A stretch of 34,952 nt of DNA from an uncultured Verrucomicrobiales bacterium. GTDB taxonomy: Bacteria > Verrucomicrobiota > Verrucomicrobiia > Verrucomicrobiales > Akkermansiaceae. Numbering within the stretch: the stretch's first letter is position 1; every line of letters begins with the position of its first letter. A model generated the notes under the pieces. That model did no database searches, was not told where the DNA came from, and saw only the letters and a program-made list of their open reading frames with translations. This document shows positions 1 through 7,609 of this stretch, one piece after another. Location: NCBI GenBank assembly GCA_937905985.1, contig CALCWC010000150.1, forward strand, positions 1 through 34,952. The letters run 5' to 3'. The position numbers and the translations under genes are program-made.

Positions 1-100
1 TACCAGCTTTACCAGCTTTACCAGCTTTACCAGCTTTACCAGCTTTACCAGCTTTACCAGCTTTACCAGCTTTACCAGCTTTACCAGCTTTACCAGCTTT
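1..100. repeat. 9-bp tandem repeat (11 perfect copies)
   Basis: The unit TACCAGCTT is repeated eleven times without a mismatch (1-99) and the array runs off the left edge of the window. On the minus strand one frame reads Ala-Gly-Lys repeats and another Lys-Leu-Val. Both frames meet a TAG within about seven codons on the right-hand side, with no start codon between, so no gene can begin there within the window. On the plus strand the Pro-Ala-Leu frame runs into unprotein-like sequence. It is best treated as a non-coding minisatellite, a broken repeat gene or an assembly-edge effect. Confidence 0.9.
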
Positions 101-363
101 GCACGCTAGGTGGACCTATGCATTTTGCAACATGAGGCGTAAAGCGTCCGCGCGAAGATTCAACTTGTATTTCTGGGAAGCGCAACGGGGAGCATGTGGA
201 TGGGTATACTCCAATAGACCGCTCTCTAATAGCGGACTAAGCAAATTTCGGCGAAAAGTCATCGAACTCGAGACTTTTGCAAACTCTTGCAATTCGCGGA
301 TTCCGCAAGGTCCCCCTGTCGGCCATCGGGAGCTTTTTGTTTTTCCGGAACGCCTAACGCCAA
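101..363. other. gene-free stretch
   Basis: There is no convincing coding region, RNA gene or terminator here. The only structure seen is a short 5-bp hairpin near 220-236 (CCGCT/AGCGG). The reading frames crossing it have low-complexity or arginine-rich translations that look like chance. It lies downstream of the GIY-YIG gene. Confidence 0.6.
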
Positions 364-1497
364 TCAGGGCTTTTTGGTCTTGCGCTTGCGGAGGGGGCGG
401 GTGGGGGTCCAATACCGTTTGCCGTTGAGCGCGCAGCCACCTACGAAGTTGGCCGCAGCACTGAGCGATGTGAAGCTGTAGTCCTTCCGCAGGATGCAAT
501 CCGGGGATTTTGAAATCACCTCGTTGCGCAGTTTGGCAATCGGCCCGCTGCACGACTTCCTGGTCAGGGCGCAAATGCGGCTCCCCTTCAAAACGATTAT
601 GCCCTTGCCGTCCTGCGCGCCTCGCGCATCGCCGTCCGCCACCACGCAATACAGCACGCCCTTCCCTTTCGGGGCTTCGCCCTTGTAGACATCGTTGTAC
701 AGCTTGCTCAGCTTCACGCCGTTCCGGCTGAGGTAGGCAAAGGCATACACGTTATCCGTTTTTCGAATACCCTGCACCAAGGCGTGGGGTGTCATCACGC
801 GGCGGCCTTTCTTGACCTGGTGGGAGCCGCACACCTGCACCTCCTGTCGGTGCGCGGGGTTCCCGTCCTCATACACCAGGACATCACCGTCCTTGAGGCC
901 CATTTCATAAAAGTCGTAGCGAGGGGAGCGCTGTTTACCCGGCTTCTCAGGCGGAGCCGGCACCTTCTCAACCGCAGCGGGAATAATCTGGGATTTTTCC
1001 ATGAAACGATATCCCATCAGGTTGAAGATGACCCGCGTATGGGCAATGCATTCGTCCATCTCTTGCCGAATAGTGTCAATGCCGCTCCCAGCGGAAGGAG
1101 GCATGGAATTATCCACTTCACATGCATCGGATGCAGCACACAACTCGTGGAAATGATTTTCAAGGTAGTTCAAATGGGCTGCATTAAAACATGCATCACC
1201 CACGCTTGTCACAACCAAGGTTTCAATCCAAAATTCCTTACTTTCAGATCCGGAATGCTGCTGAAGACGGCGATACACATTTTGAGCCTGGCCAACGTAC
1301 AATACAGGTCTTCCCTGCTTCCGGCCGAGCAGGAAATATATGCCGCTGTTCTGGAGTTCAGCCACGTTCGAGGTCTCTTTCATGGCGGTGCGCGGAAAGC
1401 GGTAGATAATCTCACTCCAGCGAGCCCGCGTCACTTTCACAACACCGGCCAATTCATCGGAAAGGAGAGTGAAACTCAATTTGTGTTCTTGTGCCAT
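364..1497 (-). CDS. GIY-YIG nuclease-domain protein with C-terminal DUF4357
   Basis: The 377-residue protein has a GIY-YIG fold segment at about residues 50-120: GIY at 52-54, YVG at 67-69, the catalytic-type Arg near 77 and Glu113 in NYLENHFHE. The last ~60 residues match the DUF4357 pattern (GIIVLKG..., then a Leu/Arg-rich helix and a final GKRYW), a domain often attached to GIY-YIG or restriction-modification proteins. The middle part (about 190-300) is unassigned. A longer frame opens at 1569, but that Met lies inside the gyrA terminator. Candidate starts are 1539, 1518 and 1497; I chose 1497 because a TATGAT-like -10 lies at 1519-1524. The substrate is unknown and no methylase partner is present in the window. 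The role could be DNA cleavage, repair or defence. Confidence 0.8.
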   Translation of the reverse strand: MAQEHKLSFTLLSDELAGVVKVTRARWSEIIYRFPRTAMKETSNVAELQNSGIYFLLGRKQGRPVLYVGQAQNVYRRLQQHSGSESKEFWIETLVVTSVGDACFNAAHLNYLENHFHELCAASDACEVDNSMPPSAGSGIDTIRQEMDECIAHTRVIFNLMGYRFMEKSQIIPAAVEKVPAPPEKPGKQRSPRYDFYEMGLKDGDVLVYEDGNPAHRQEVQVCGSHQVKKGRRVMTPHALVQGIRKTDNVYAFAYLSRNGVKLSKLYNDVYKGEAPKGKGVLYCVVADGDARGAQDGKGIIVLKGSRICALTRKSCSGPIAKLRNEVISKSPDCILRKDYSFTSLSAAANFVGGCALNGKRYWTPTRPLRKRKTKKP

Positions 1498-1554
1498 ACC
1501 ATTGGAAAGTTCTTGCATATCATATACCACAACCACCATTGCAAAGCAAGCAAT

Positions 1555-1585
1555 AGAAAAAGGCGGCACCGGTAACGGTGCCGCC
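1555..1585 (-). terminator. rho-independent terminator of the gyrB-gyrA unit
   Basis: A perfect 10-bp stem (1562-1571 with 1576-1585, GC-rich) has a GTAA loop. On the minus strand it is followed by five T residues. It sits 27 bases after the gyrA stop codon. Confidence 0.9.
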
Positions 1586-1611
1586 CTTTGGGTGTTGAAT
1601 GGGAATGATGC

Positions 1612-4209
1612 TTATTCCTCGGCGGGGGATTCGGTGTCCCCGGTCTCGGAATCCTCGTCCGTGGATTCGTCGTCATCATCATCATCATCGGGGATGACGA
1701 GGGTGATTTCCTGGATGGATTCCTTGGCGTCGTTGAGGGTGATGAGCTTGACGCCCTGTGCGGCGCGCCCGGTCTCGCGGATTTCACTCACCTTGATGCG
1801 GACGGATTGGCCGCTGGAAGTGACAATCATGAGCTCGTCCTCATCGGTGACGGAGGTGGCGGAGACCACAAGGCCGGTCTTGTCGGTGCAGTTCATGGTC
1901 TTGATGCCGATGCCGCCACGGGACTGGAGGCGGTACTCGTCGAACCCGGTGCGCTTGCCGAGGCCCTTCTCGGAGACGACCAGCAGGTGAGCCTGCGGGT
2001 TGACCACGGAGAGGGAGACGACGTAGTCGCCCTCGCGGAGGCGCATGCCGCGCACGCCGATGGTGTTTCGGCCCTGGGTTCGCATATCGTCCTCCTTGAA
2101 GCGGATGCTCATGCCGTTGTGGGAGACGAGCACCACCTCGTCCTCGCCGCTGGTGAGCACCACGTTGACGAGGGTGTTGCCCTCCTCCAGGTTGATGGCG
2201 ATGATGCCGGCCTTGCGGTAGTTGACGAAGTCGTTGAGGGCGGTCTTCTTCACGGTGCCGTCCTTGGTGGCGAAGACCACGTTTCCGGAGCCCTCGGCGA
2301 AGGTGATGTCGTTGCCCTTCTCGTCCACCTTGCGCTCCAGGCGGAGGGTGGAAACGATGCGCTCGTCCGCCTGCAGGTCCAGCAGGTTCTTGATGGAGCG
2401 GCCCTGCGCGCTGCGAGAACCCTCGTCAATGTTGTACACGCGCTCCACGTACACGCGGCCGGTGTTGGTGAAGAACATGATGTAGTCGTGGTTCTGTGCG
2501 GCGAAGAGGTGCTCGATGAAGTCTGCGCGGTCCTTCTTGCTCTTGGTGGTGGCGGCCTTCACGCCCTTGCCGCCGCGTCCCTGCAGGCGGTACTCGTCCG
2601 TGCGGGTGCGCTTGATGTACCCGCTGTGGGAGATGGTGACGATCATGGCGTCGTTGGGGATGAGGTCCTCAATGGCGCGGTCGCCCTCGTACGGGATGAT
2701 CTGGGTGAGGCGCGGGGTGGCGTACTTCTCCTTGATGGTGCGCAGCTCGTCCTTGACGATACCGAGCACGCGGGACTCGTTGGCCAGGATGTCCAGGTAG
2801 TCCTCAATCTGCTCCAGCAGGGCCTTGTACTCGTCCGTGATCTTGTCGTTCTCCAGCGCGGTGAGCTGATAGAGGCGGAGATCCAGGATGGCGTTGACCT
2901 GTCGCTCGGTGAAGACGTAGTTGTCTCCCTGCACGGAGGGCTGGCTGTGGATGAGGATGCCGAGCCCCTTGGCGAGCTCCACGGAGTACTTGAACGCCAT
3001 CAAACGCTGGCGTGCCTCCTCGCGGTTCTTGGAATCGCGGATGATGCGGATGAACTCGTCGAGGTTGGCGAGGGCGATGAGGTAGGCCTCCAAAATCTCT
3101 GCGCGGTCCTCTGCCTTGCCGAGGAGGAAGCGCGTGCGGCGCACCACCACCTCGCGGCGGTGCTCCACGTAGAAGTTGATGGCGTCGCGCAGCGTGAGCA
3201 CCTTCGGGCGGTTCTCATGGATGGCCAGCATGTTGATGGAGAAGCTGGTCTCCAGACTGGTGAGCTTGTAGAGCTGGTTGATGACCACCTGCGGGCGGGC
3301 GTCGCGCTTGAGCTCCACCTCCACGTAGTCCGTGAGGTCGCGCATGCCGGCAATGTCGTTGATGACCTTGTCGCGCACCAGCTCGGCGATACGCTCCTGG
3401 AGGACGGCTCGGTTCACGCCGTAGGGCATGTCGGAGATGTGGATGTACTCGCGGCCGTTCTCGTTGGTGACCACCTCCATCTTGCCGCGCATGAGCACGC
3501 TGCCGCGGCCGGTGCGGAAGTAGGAGTCGATACCCTTGCTGCCGAGGATGTATCCGCCGGTGGGGAAATCCGGCCCCTTGATGTAGGCGCGCAGCTCGTC
3601 CGGGGTGATGTGGGGATTGTCGATGTACGCGCAGATGCCATCCACCACCTCACCCAGGTTGTGCGGGGCCATGTTGGTGGCCATGCCCACGGCAATGCCC
3701 GTGCCGCCGTTCACCAGCAGGTTCGGGAACGCGGAGGGGAACACCACCGGCTCCGTGGTGGAGCTGTCGTAGTTCGGCTGGAAGTCCACGGTGTCCTTCT
3801 CCAGGTCGTCCATGAGCGCCATGCCCATGGGGGAGAGCTTGGCCTCCGTGTATCGGTAGGCGGCGGGCGGGTCGCCTTCCGGGGAGCCGAAGTTACCCTG
3901 GCCGATGACCAGCACATCACGCATGTACCAGTTCTGCGCCATGTTCACCAGCGTGCCGTACGCGGAGGAGTCGCCGTGCGGGTGGTACTTACCGATGGTG
4001 TCACCGACGATACGGCCGCACTTCACCGTGCCCTTGTTGGGCACCAGGCCCAGCTCGTGCATGGCGTACAGCACGCGCCGCTGCGACGGCTTCAAGCCGT
4101 CGCGTGCATCGGGAAGCGCGCGAGAAATAATAACAGACATGGAGTAGTCCAAGAAAGAACGCGACATTTCCTCAGCCACGTCAACAGGTCTAATACGAGT
4201 TTCGTTCAT
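1612..4209 (-). CDS. gyrA: DNA gyrase subunit A
   Basis: GyrA is the breakage-reunion subunit of the A2B2 gyrase that introduces negative supercoils. The product is 865 residues. The start at 4209 gives MNETRIRPVDVAEEM, the usual GyrA beginning; upstream in-frame Mets lie in the neighbouring cassette. The catalytic Tyr is Y120 in AAYRYTE. The C-terminal beta-pinwheel carries a GyrA-box variant QGRGGKG (usual QRRGGKG), and the protein ends in a strongly acidic tail with seven consecutive Asp. In the quinolone-resistance region S81 (E. coli Ser83) is kept, but the E. coli Asp87 position is Gly85. It is downstream of gyrB with a four-helix-bundle cassette in between. The GyrA assignment over ParC rests on the gyrB linkage and the GyrA-box-like motif. 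Confidence 0.97.
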   Translation of the reverse strand: MNETRIRPVDVAEEMSRSFLDYSMSVIISRALPDARDGLKPSQRRVLYAMHELGLVPNKGTVKCGRIVGDTIGKYHPHGDSSAYGTLVNMAQNWYMRDVLVIGQGNFGSPEGDPPAAYRYTEAKLSPMGMALMDDLEKDTVDFQPNYDSSTTEPVVFPSAFPNLLVNGGTGIAVGMATNMAPHNLGEVVDGICAYIDNPHITPDELRAYIKGPDFPTGGYILGSKGIDSYFRTGRGSVLMRGKMEVVTNENGREYIHISDMPYGVNRAVLQERIAELVRDKVINDIAGMRDLTDYVEVELKRDARPQVVINQLYKLTSLETSFSINMLAIHENRPKVLTLRDAINFYVEHRREVVVRRTRFLLGKAEDRAEILEAYLIALANLDEFIRIIRDSKNREEARQRLMAFKYSVELAKGLGILIHSQPSVQGDNYVFTERQVNAILDLRLYQLTALENDKITDEYKALLEQIEDYLDILANESRVLGIVKDELRTIKEKYATPRLTQIIPYEGDRAIEDLIPNDAMIVTISHSGYIKRTRTDEYRLQGRGGKGVKAATTKSKKDRADFIEHLFAAQNHDYIMFFTNTGRVYVERVYNIDEGSRSAQGRSIKNLLDLQADERIVSTLRLERKVDEKGNDITFAEGSGNVVFATKDGTVKKTALNDFVNYRKAGIIAINLEEGNTLVNVVLTSGEDEVVLVSHNGMSIRFKEDDMRTQGRNTIGVRGMRLREGDYVVSLSVVNPQAHLLVVSEKGLGKRTGFDEYRLQSRGGIGIKTMNCTDKTGLVVSATSVTDEDELMIVTSSGQSVRIKVSEIRETGRAAQGVKLITLNDAKESIQEITLVIPDDDDDDDESTDEDSETGDTESPAEE

Positions 4210-4247
4210 ATTGGTGTAATCGTAAAAGTTTTTAGTGTATCCTTTAT

Positions 4248-4269
4248 GTACAAAGTACAATGTACAAAT
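4248..4269. repeat. left arm of 22-bp inverted repeat
   Basis: It is the exact reverse complement of 4656-4677. It contains the 11-mer AAGTACAATGT (4253-4263), which also occurs upstream of hisG at 14654-14664. Confidence 0.9.
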
Positions 4270-4631
4270 TATGGTTTTCGCAGCTTCGCTGCGGTTGTTT
4301 TGCATGCGGCGGTGATAATGGCGCTCAGCTGGTGCGTTTCGTCGATGATGTTCCCCATCTTCTTGGAAGGCAGCAGCCCGGATGCCTCAATCATCTCCAA
4401 CCAGAACACGGATTCATCGGACTCTTCCTCGCAAATCTTCAATTTGGCGAGAAAGTCCTGAATGGACTTCCCACGGCAGGCGGCGCGATAATTGGCCGCC
4501 ACCGATGATGCGCAGCGCAGGAGTTGCTTGCCGAAGACGTAACCCGCAGTGGAATGCGGCAGGTTGTCAACTAAGCAGGCAACGCGCAGCGCGAAGCTCA
4601 TGGTCCGTTGCATCTGGTCAGCTTTATTCAT
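4269..4631 (-). CDS. four-helix-bundle protein (23S rRNA IVS-protein family)
   Basis: This is a 120-residue, almost wholly helical protein. Family hallmarks are visible: an N-terminal MNKADQMQRTMSFALRVACLV helix start, GYVFGKQLLRCASSVAANYRAACRG-type second helix, KLKICEEESDESVFWLEMI third helix, and a final helix ending near KLRKP. This matches the TIGR02436-type four-helix-bundle family in order and length (usually 110-130 residues). Family members occur in 23S rRNA intervening sequences, and relatives (Avd) act with diversity-generating retroelements; no reverse transcriptase is present here. The molecular role is unknown, with nucleic-acid binding possible. The gene fills the inverted-repeat cassette and is co-directional with gyrB and gyrA. 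A second possible start is Met7 (4613). Confidence 0.85.
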   Translation of the reverse strand: MNKADQMQRTMSFALRVACLVDNLPHSTAGYVFGKQLLRCASSVAANYRAACRGKSIQDFLAKLKICEEESDESVFWLEMIEASGLLPSKKMGNIIDETHQLSAIITAACKTTAAKLRKP

Positions 4632-4655
4632 GCAGCGAGCGGTGCGGTTATTTTG

Positions 4656-4677
4656 ATTTGTACATTGTACTTTGTAC
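4656..4677. repeat. right arm of 22-bp inverted repeat
   Basis: It is the exact reverse complement of 4248-4269. It lies 11 bases from the gyrB stop codon, between gyrB and the four-helix-bundle gene start. Confidence 0.9.
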
Positions 4678-4688
4678 TTTGTACATCA

Positions 4689-7247
4689 TCACACGTCAAG
4701 GTTGCGGACGTTGAGGGCGTTGTCCTCGATGAACTGGCGGCGGGGTTCCACCAGGTCGCCCATGAGGATGGTGAACATCTTGTCGGCCTGCATGGCGTTG
4801 TCATCGTCCAGTCGCACGCGCAGGAGCTCGCGCTTCTCGGGGTCCATGGTGGTGGCGAAAAGGTCTTCTGCGTTCATTTCGCCCAAGCCCTTGAATCGGG
4901 TGATGGTGACGTTGCGGCCGCCGATTTCCAGCACCTTGGTGAGGATGTCGCCCACGTAGAAGATGGGCGTGGCCGTCTCCTTGTTCTTCTCGGCAATCTC
5001 GAAGATGGGAGCATCGTCGGACAGCAGGTGGTCCGCGGGGATGCCGAGCTCTTCCAGGCGGGTCATAATCTTGGAGATGGCCTTGGCCTCGTGCAGCTCA
5101 TGCAGCAGGGCGCGGCGGGACGGGCCCTCGCGCACGGGCAGCGGGTTGGCCGCCAGCTCCTCCTCGCTCGGCTCACCGAACAGGAAGAGGTCGCGGTTCT
5201 CGTCGGAGTACGCGGAAAGCTCCTCCTGGGTGGCGAAGTAGAGCACCTCCTCATCGTTGCCGCAGCGGACCTTCACCAGGTATTCCGGGAAGCTGCCGTT
5301 GCCGGCGCGGTGGCGCAGCAGGTCCTTCAGCGTGCCGCCGTGCTGGGCCACGCTGTTCTCGAACTTCTGCAGGGAGATGAGCGTCTCCAGGATGCCCATG
5401 AGGGAATCCGCGTCGAACACCTTGGACTTGTCGGGCGTGGAGAGGGTGACATCGCCGGCGCCGAGGGAGATGAGCTTTCGGTTGAGGTCCACTTCGTTCT
5501 GGATGTACTCCTCCTCCTTGCGGTACTTCACGCGGTACAGCGGGGGCTGTGCGATGTACACATAGCCGGCGCGCACCAGCTGGGGCATGTGGCGGCAGAA
5601 GAGCGTGAGCAGCAGCGTGCAGATGTGCGCGCCGTCGACATCGGCATCAGCCATCAGGATGATCTTGTGGTAGCGGGCCTTGGTGATGTCGAACGAGCCC
5701 TCCCCTTCCCCGTCGCCGATACCGGCGCCGATGGCAGTGATGATGTTCTGGATGGTCTCGCTGCCCAGGGCCTTGTCCAAACGGGATTTCTCCACGTTGA
5801 GGATCTTGCCGCGGAGCGGAAGGATGGCTTGGGTGCGGCGGTCGCGGCCTACCTTGGCGGAGCCGCCTGCGGAGTCACCCTCCACAATGAAGAGCTCGCA
5901 CTGCTCGGGGTCGCGGTTGGAGCAATCCGCCAGCTTGCCGGGCAGGCCGCCGCCCACGGTCATGGCGCTCTTGCGCACGCTCTCGCGCGCCTTGCGGGCG
6001 GCCTCGCGGGCGCGGCTGGCGATGAGGCAGCGGTCGATGATGGTGCGGGCCACCTGCGGGTTTTCCTCGAAGTATTCCTTGAGCTCCTCGTACACCACGT
6101 TGCCCACCACGCCCTCAATCTCCGTGTTCACCAGCTTGTCCTTGGTCTGGGAGGAGAAGCGCGGATTGGGCATCTTGACGCTGATGACGGCCACCAGACC
6201 CTCGCGCACGTCGTCGCCGTTGAGGGTGGGGTCCTTGGCGGAAAGCAGGTTGTTGGCCTTGGCGTACGCGTTGATCACGCGGGTAAGCGCGCTGCGGTAG
6301 CCGGAGAGGTGCGTGCCGCCGTCCGCGTTGTAGATGGAGTTGGCGTAGCAGAGGATGTTGTACTTGTCGCTGTCGTTGTACTGCATCACCACGTCTACGA
6401 TGACGTCGTCCTGCATGGTTTTGCCATCGTACTCCACCTCGATGTGGCGGATGCCGGAGATGCTGATGGGGTTCGGGGTAATGAGAGTCTTGTTCTCATT
6501 GAGCTGGGTCACGAACTCCTTGATGCCGTCCTTGTAGAGGAAGGTCTCGCTGCGCTGGCTCTCCGCACGCTCGTCCACCAGCTGGATAATCAGGCCGGGG
6601 TTGAGGAAGGCGAGCTCGCGCAGGCGCTTGGCCAGCATATCGAACACGAATTCCGTGGTGTCCGTGAAGATGGTGGGGTCCGGCAGGAAGGTGATGGTGG
6701 TGCCGGTCTGGTTGGCCGGGCAGGAACCCACCACATGCAGCTTCTCTACTGTCTTGCCGCGCTCAAAGGTGATGACGTGGCGCTTGCCGTCGCGGCGCAC
6801 CTCCGCCTTGAACCAGTCGGACAGCGCGTTCACGCACTTGGCACCCACGCCGTGCAGGCCGCCGGAGTACTTGTACGCGCCCTGGCCGAACTTGCCGCCC
6901 GCGTGCAGGTTGGTCAGCACCAGCTCCACTGCCGGGATGCCGAACTTCGGGTGGATGTCCACCGGAATACCGCGGCCGTTGTCCACCACGGAGATGGAGC
7001 CGTCCTCGTGAATCAAAATGTCAATCTTGGTGCAGTAGCCGGCCAGATGCTCGTCGATGGAGTTGTCCAGCACCTCGAAAACGCAGTGGTGCAGGCCTCG
7101 CTGGTCGGGGTCGCCGATATACATGCCGGGGCGCTTGCGCACGGCCTCCAGGCCCTCCAGCTTGTCAATCTGCGCAGCGCTGTACTCTTGTTGAGCCCCG
7201 GTGAGCTTCTGCTCATCCACGGGCGGGGTGTTTTCTGTATCACTCAT
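4689..7247 (-). CDS. gyrB: DNA gyrase subunit B
   Basis: GyrB is the ATPase subunit of DNA gyrase. The product is 852 residues. The N-terminal GHKL ATPase domain shows VRKRPGMYIGD, EVLDNSIDEHLAG and VDNGRGIPVD. The TOPRIM domain shows EGDSAGGSAK, PLRGKILNVEK and MADADVDGAHI. The C-terminal GyrA-interacting domain ends with GLGEMN and a DLVEPRRQFIE motif. The equivalents of E. coli Asp426 and Lys447 (quinolone-associated) are conserved. The first ~25 residues are a Gln/Thr-rich extension before DKLEGLEAVRKRP. A -10 element ends 8 bases before the ATG, so the mRNA is probably (near-)leaderless. A tRNA terminator insulates it from upstream transcription. Confidence 0.98.
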   Translation of the reverse strand: MSDTENTPPVDEQKLTGAQQEYSAAQIDKLEGLEAVRKRPGMYIGDPDQRGLHHCVFEVLDNSIDEHLAGYCTKIDILIHEDGSISVVDNGRGIPVDIHPKFGIPAVELVLTNLHAGGKFGQGAYKYSGGLHGVGAKCVNALSDWFKAEVRRDGKRHVITFERGKTVEKLHVVGSCPANQTGTTITFLPDPTIFTDTTEFVFDMLAKRLRELAFLNPGLIIQLVDERAESQRSETFLYKDGIKEFVTQLNENKTLITPNPISISGIRHIEVEYDGKTMQDDVIVDVVMQYNDSDKYNILCYANSIYNADGGTHLSGYRSALTRVINAYAKANNLLSAKDPTLNGDDVREGLVAVISVKMPNPRFSSQTKDKLVNTEIEGVVGNVVYEELKEYFEENPQVARTIIDRCLIASRAREAARKARESVRKSAMTVGGGLPGKLADCSNRDPEQCELFIVEGDSAGGSAKVGRDRRTQAILPLRGKILNVEKSRLDKALGSETIQNIITAIGAGIGDGEGEGSFDITKARYHKIILMADADVDGAHICTLLLTLFCRHMPQLVRAGYVYIAQPPLYRVKYRKEEEYIQNEVDLNRKLISLGAGDVTLSTPDKSKVFDADSLMGILETLISLQKFENSVAQHGGTLKDLLRHRAGNGSFPEYLVKVRCGNDEEVLYFATQEELSAYSDENRDLFLFGEPSEEELAANPLPVREGPSRRALLHELHEAKAISKIMTRLEELGIPADHLLSDDAPIFEIAEKNKETATPIFYVGDILTKVLEIGGRNVTITRFKGLGEMNAEDLFATTMDPEKRELLRVRLDDDNAMQADKMFTILMGDLVEPRRQFIEDNALNVRNLDV

Positions 7248-7255
7248 ACGCGCGC

Positions 7256-7284
7256 ATTATGCGCGCGTATACGCGCGCGCGCAA
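7256..7284 (-). promoter_or_regulatory. predicted sigma70-type promoter of gyrB
   Basis: On the minus strand a TTGCGC -35 (7279-7284) is separated by 17 bases from a CATAAT -10 (7256-7261), inside an alternating GC-rich palindromic tract. The predicted +1 is at about 7249, 2-3 bases before the gyrB ATG at 7247. Confidence 0.55.
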
Positions 7285-7316
7285 GAAAAAAACACGACAT
7301 GCAGCCTCAAAACAGC

Positions 7317-7345
7317 AAAAAAGCCCGCCATTTCGGCGGGCTTTT
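7317..7345 (-). terminator. rho-independent terminator after the tRNA pair
   Basis: An 11-bp perfect stem (AAAAGCCCGCC with GGCGGGCTTTT) has a 5-base loop. On the minus strand it ends in six T. It lies just downstream of tRNA-Glu and upstream of the gyrB promoter. Confidence 0.92.
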
Positions 7346-7356
7346 CAGGAAAGGAG

Positions 7357-7428
7357 CATCCCCATGCGGATTCGAACCGCAGTTCTATGACTGAGAATCA
7401 TATGTCCTAACCCCTAGACGATGGGGAC
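7357..7428 (-). tRNA. tRNA-Glu (anticodon CTC)
   Basis: On the minus strand the cloverleaf folds fully. The 7-bp acceptor GTCCCCA pairs with TGGGGAT (G-T wobble at 1-72). The D stem is GTCT/GGAC, the anticodon stem TATGA/TCATA with loop TTCTCAG (CTC anticodon), and the T arm TGCGG-TTCGAAT-CCGCA. The CCA end is not encoded. Confidence 0.95.
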
Positions 7429-7439
7429 AGATGCTGGAA

Positions 7440-7512
7440 TACGTGAACCGGGACTCGAACCCGGGACCAATAGATTAAAAGTCTACTGCTCTACCGACTG
7501 AGCTATTCACGC
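7440..7512 (-). tRNA. tRNA-Lys (anticodon TTT)
   Basis: The minus-strand cloverleaf has acceptor GCGTGAA with TTCACGT, D stem GCTC/GAGC, anticodon stem GTAGA/TCTAT with loop CTTTTAA (TTT), and T arm CCGGG-TTCGAGT-CCCGG. It is followed after 11 bases by tRNA-Glu, so the two form one transcript. The CCA end is not encoded. Confidence 0.96.
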
Positions 7513-7541
7513 ATGTGCACCGCTATAGCGGGCGCGGGGGC

Positions 7542-7570
7542 ATGTTACAGGCGCGCTCCTGCAATGTCAA
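7542..7570 (-). promoter_or_regulatory. predicted promoter of the tRNA-Lys/tRNA-Glu unit
   Basis: On the minus strand a consensus TTGACA (7565-7570) is followed after exactly 17 bases by TAACAT (7542-7547). A GC-rich discriminator and a small palindrome (CCGCTATAGCGG) precede the tRNA. Confidence 0.75.
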
Positions 7571-7609
7571 GCCCAAAGCGAACATTTTTTGTGGGAATGT
7601 ACATCCCGC

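Larger units (their letters stand above)
4248..4677. mobile_element. inverted-repeat-bounded cassette between gyrB and gyrA
   Basis: A 22-bp sequence at 4248-4269 recurs as its exact reverse complement at 4656-4677. It is built from TGTAC/AAAG-type words. The ~386 bp between hold one gene for a four-helix-bundle protein, whose stop codon overlaps the left arm. Proteins of this family are known from intervening sequences in 23S rRNA genes of several bacteria, where flanking complementary ends form a stem around the ORF. By analogy this looks like an IVS-like element or cassette inserted in the gyrase operon. No transposase and no clear target duplication are visible. An extra TTTGTAC follows the right arm. 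Confidence 0.6.

Noticed and set aside
99..428. Plus-strand frame continuing from the 9-bp repeat
   Set aside because: The translation is not protein-like and it overlaps the 3' end of the GIY-YIG gene; no supporting start.
364..1569. Longer GIY-YIG start at 1569
   Set aside because: That ATG lies inside the stem of the gyrA terminator, and a promoter-like -10 lies downstream of it.
1807..4461. Very long plus-strand open frame opposite gyrA
   Set aside because: It is an antisense shadow of gyrA made possible by high GC codon usage. Its translation is Val/Ala/His/Gly-rich with no family resemblance.
4248..4677. Diversity-generating retroelement because of an Avd-like four-helix bundle
   Set aside because: No reverse transcriptase, template repeat or variable gene is present; the inverted-repeat IVS-like reading fits better.
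4608..7394. Very long plus-strand open frame opposite gyrB
   Set aside because: It has the same antisense origin, with Val/His/Ala-rich low-complexity translation, and it runs into the tRNA region.
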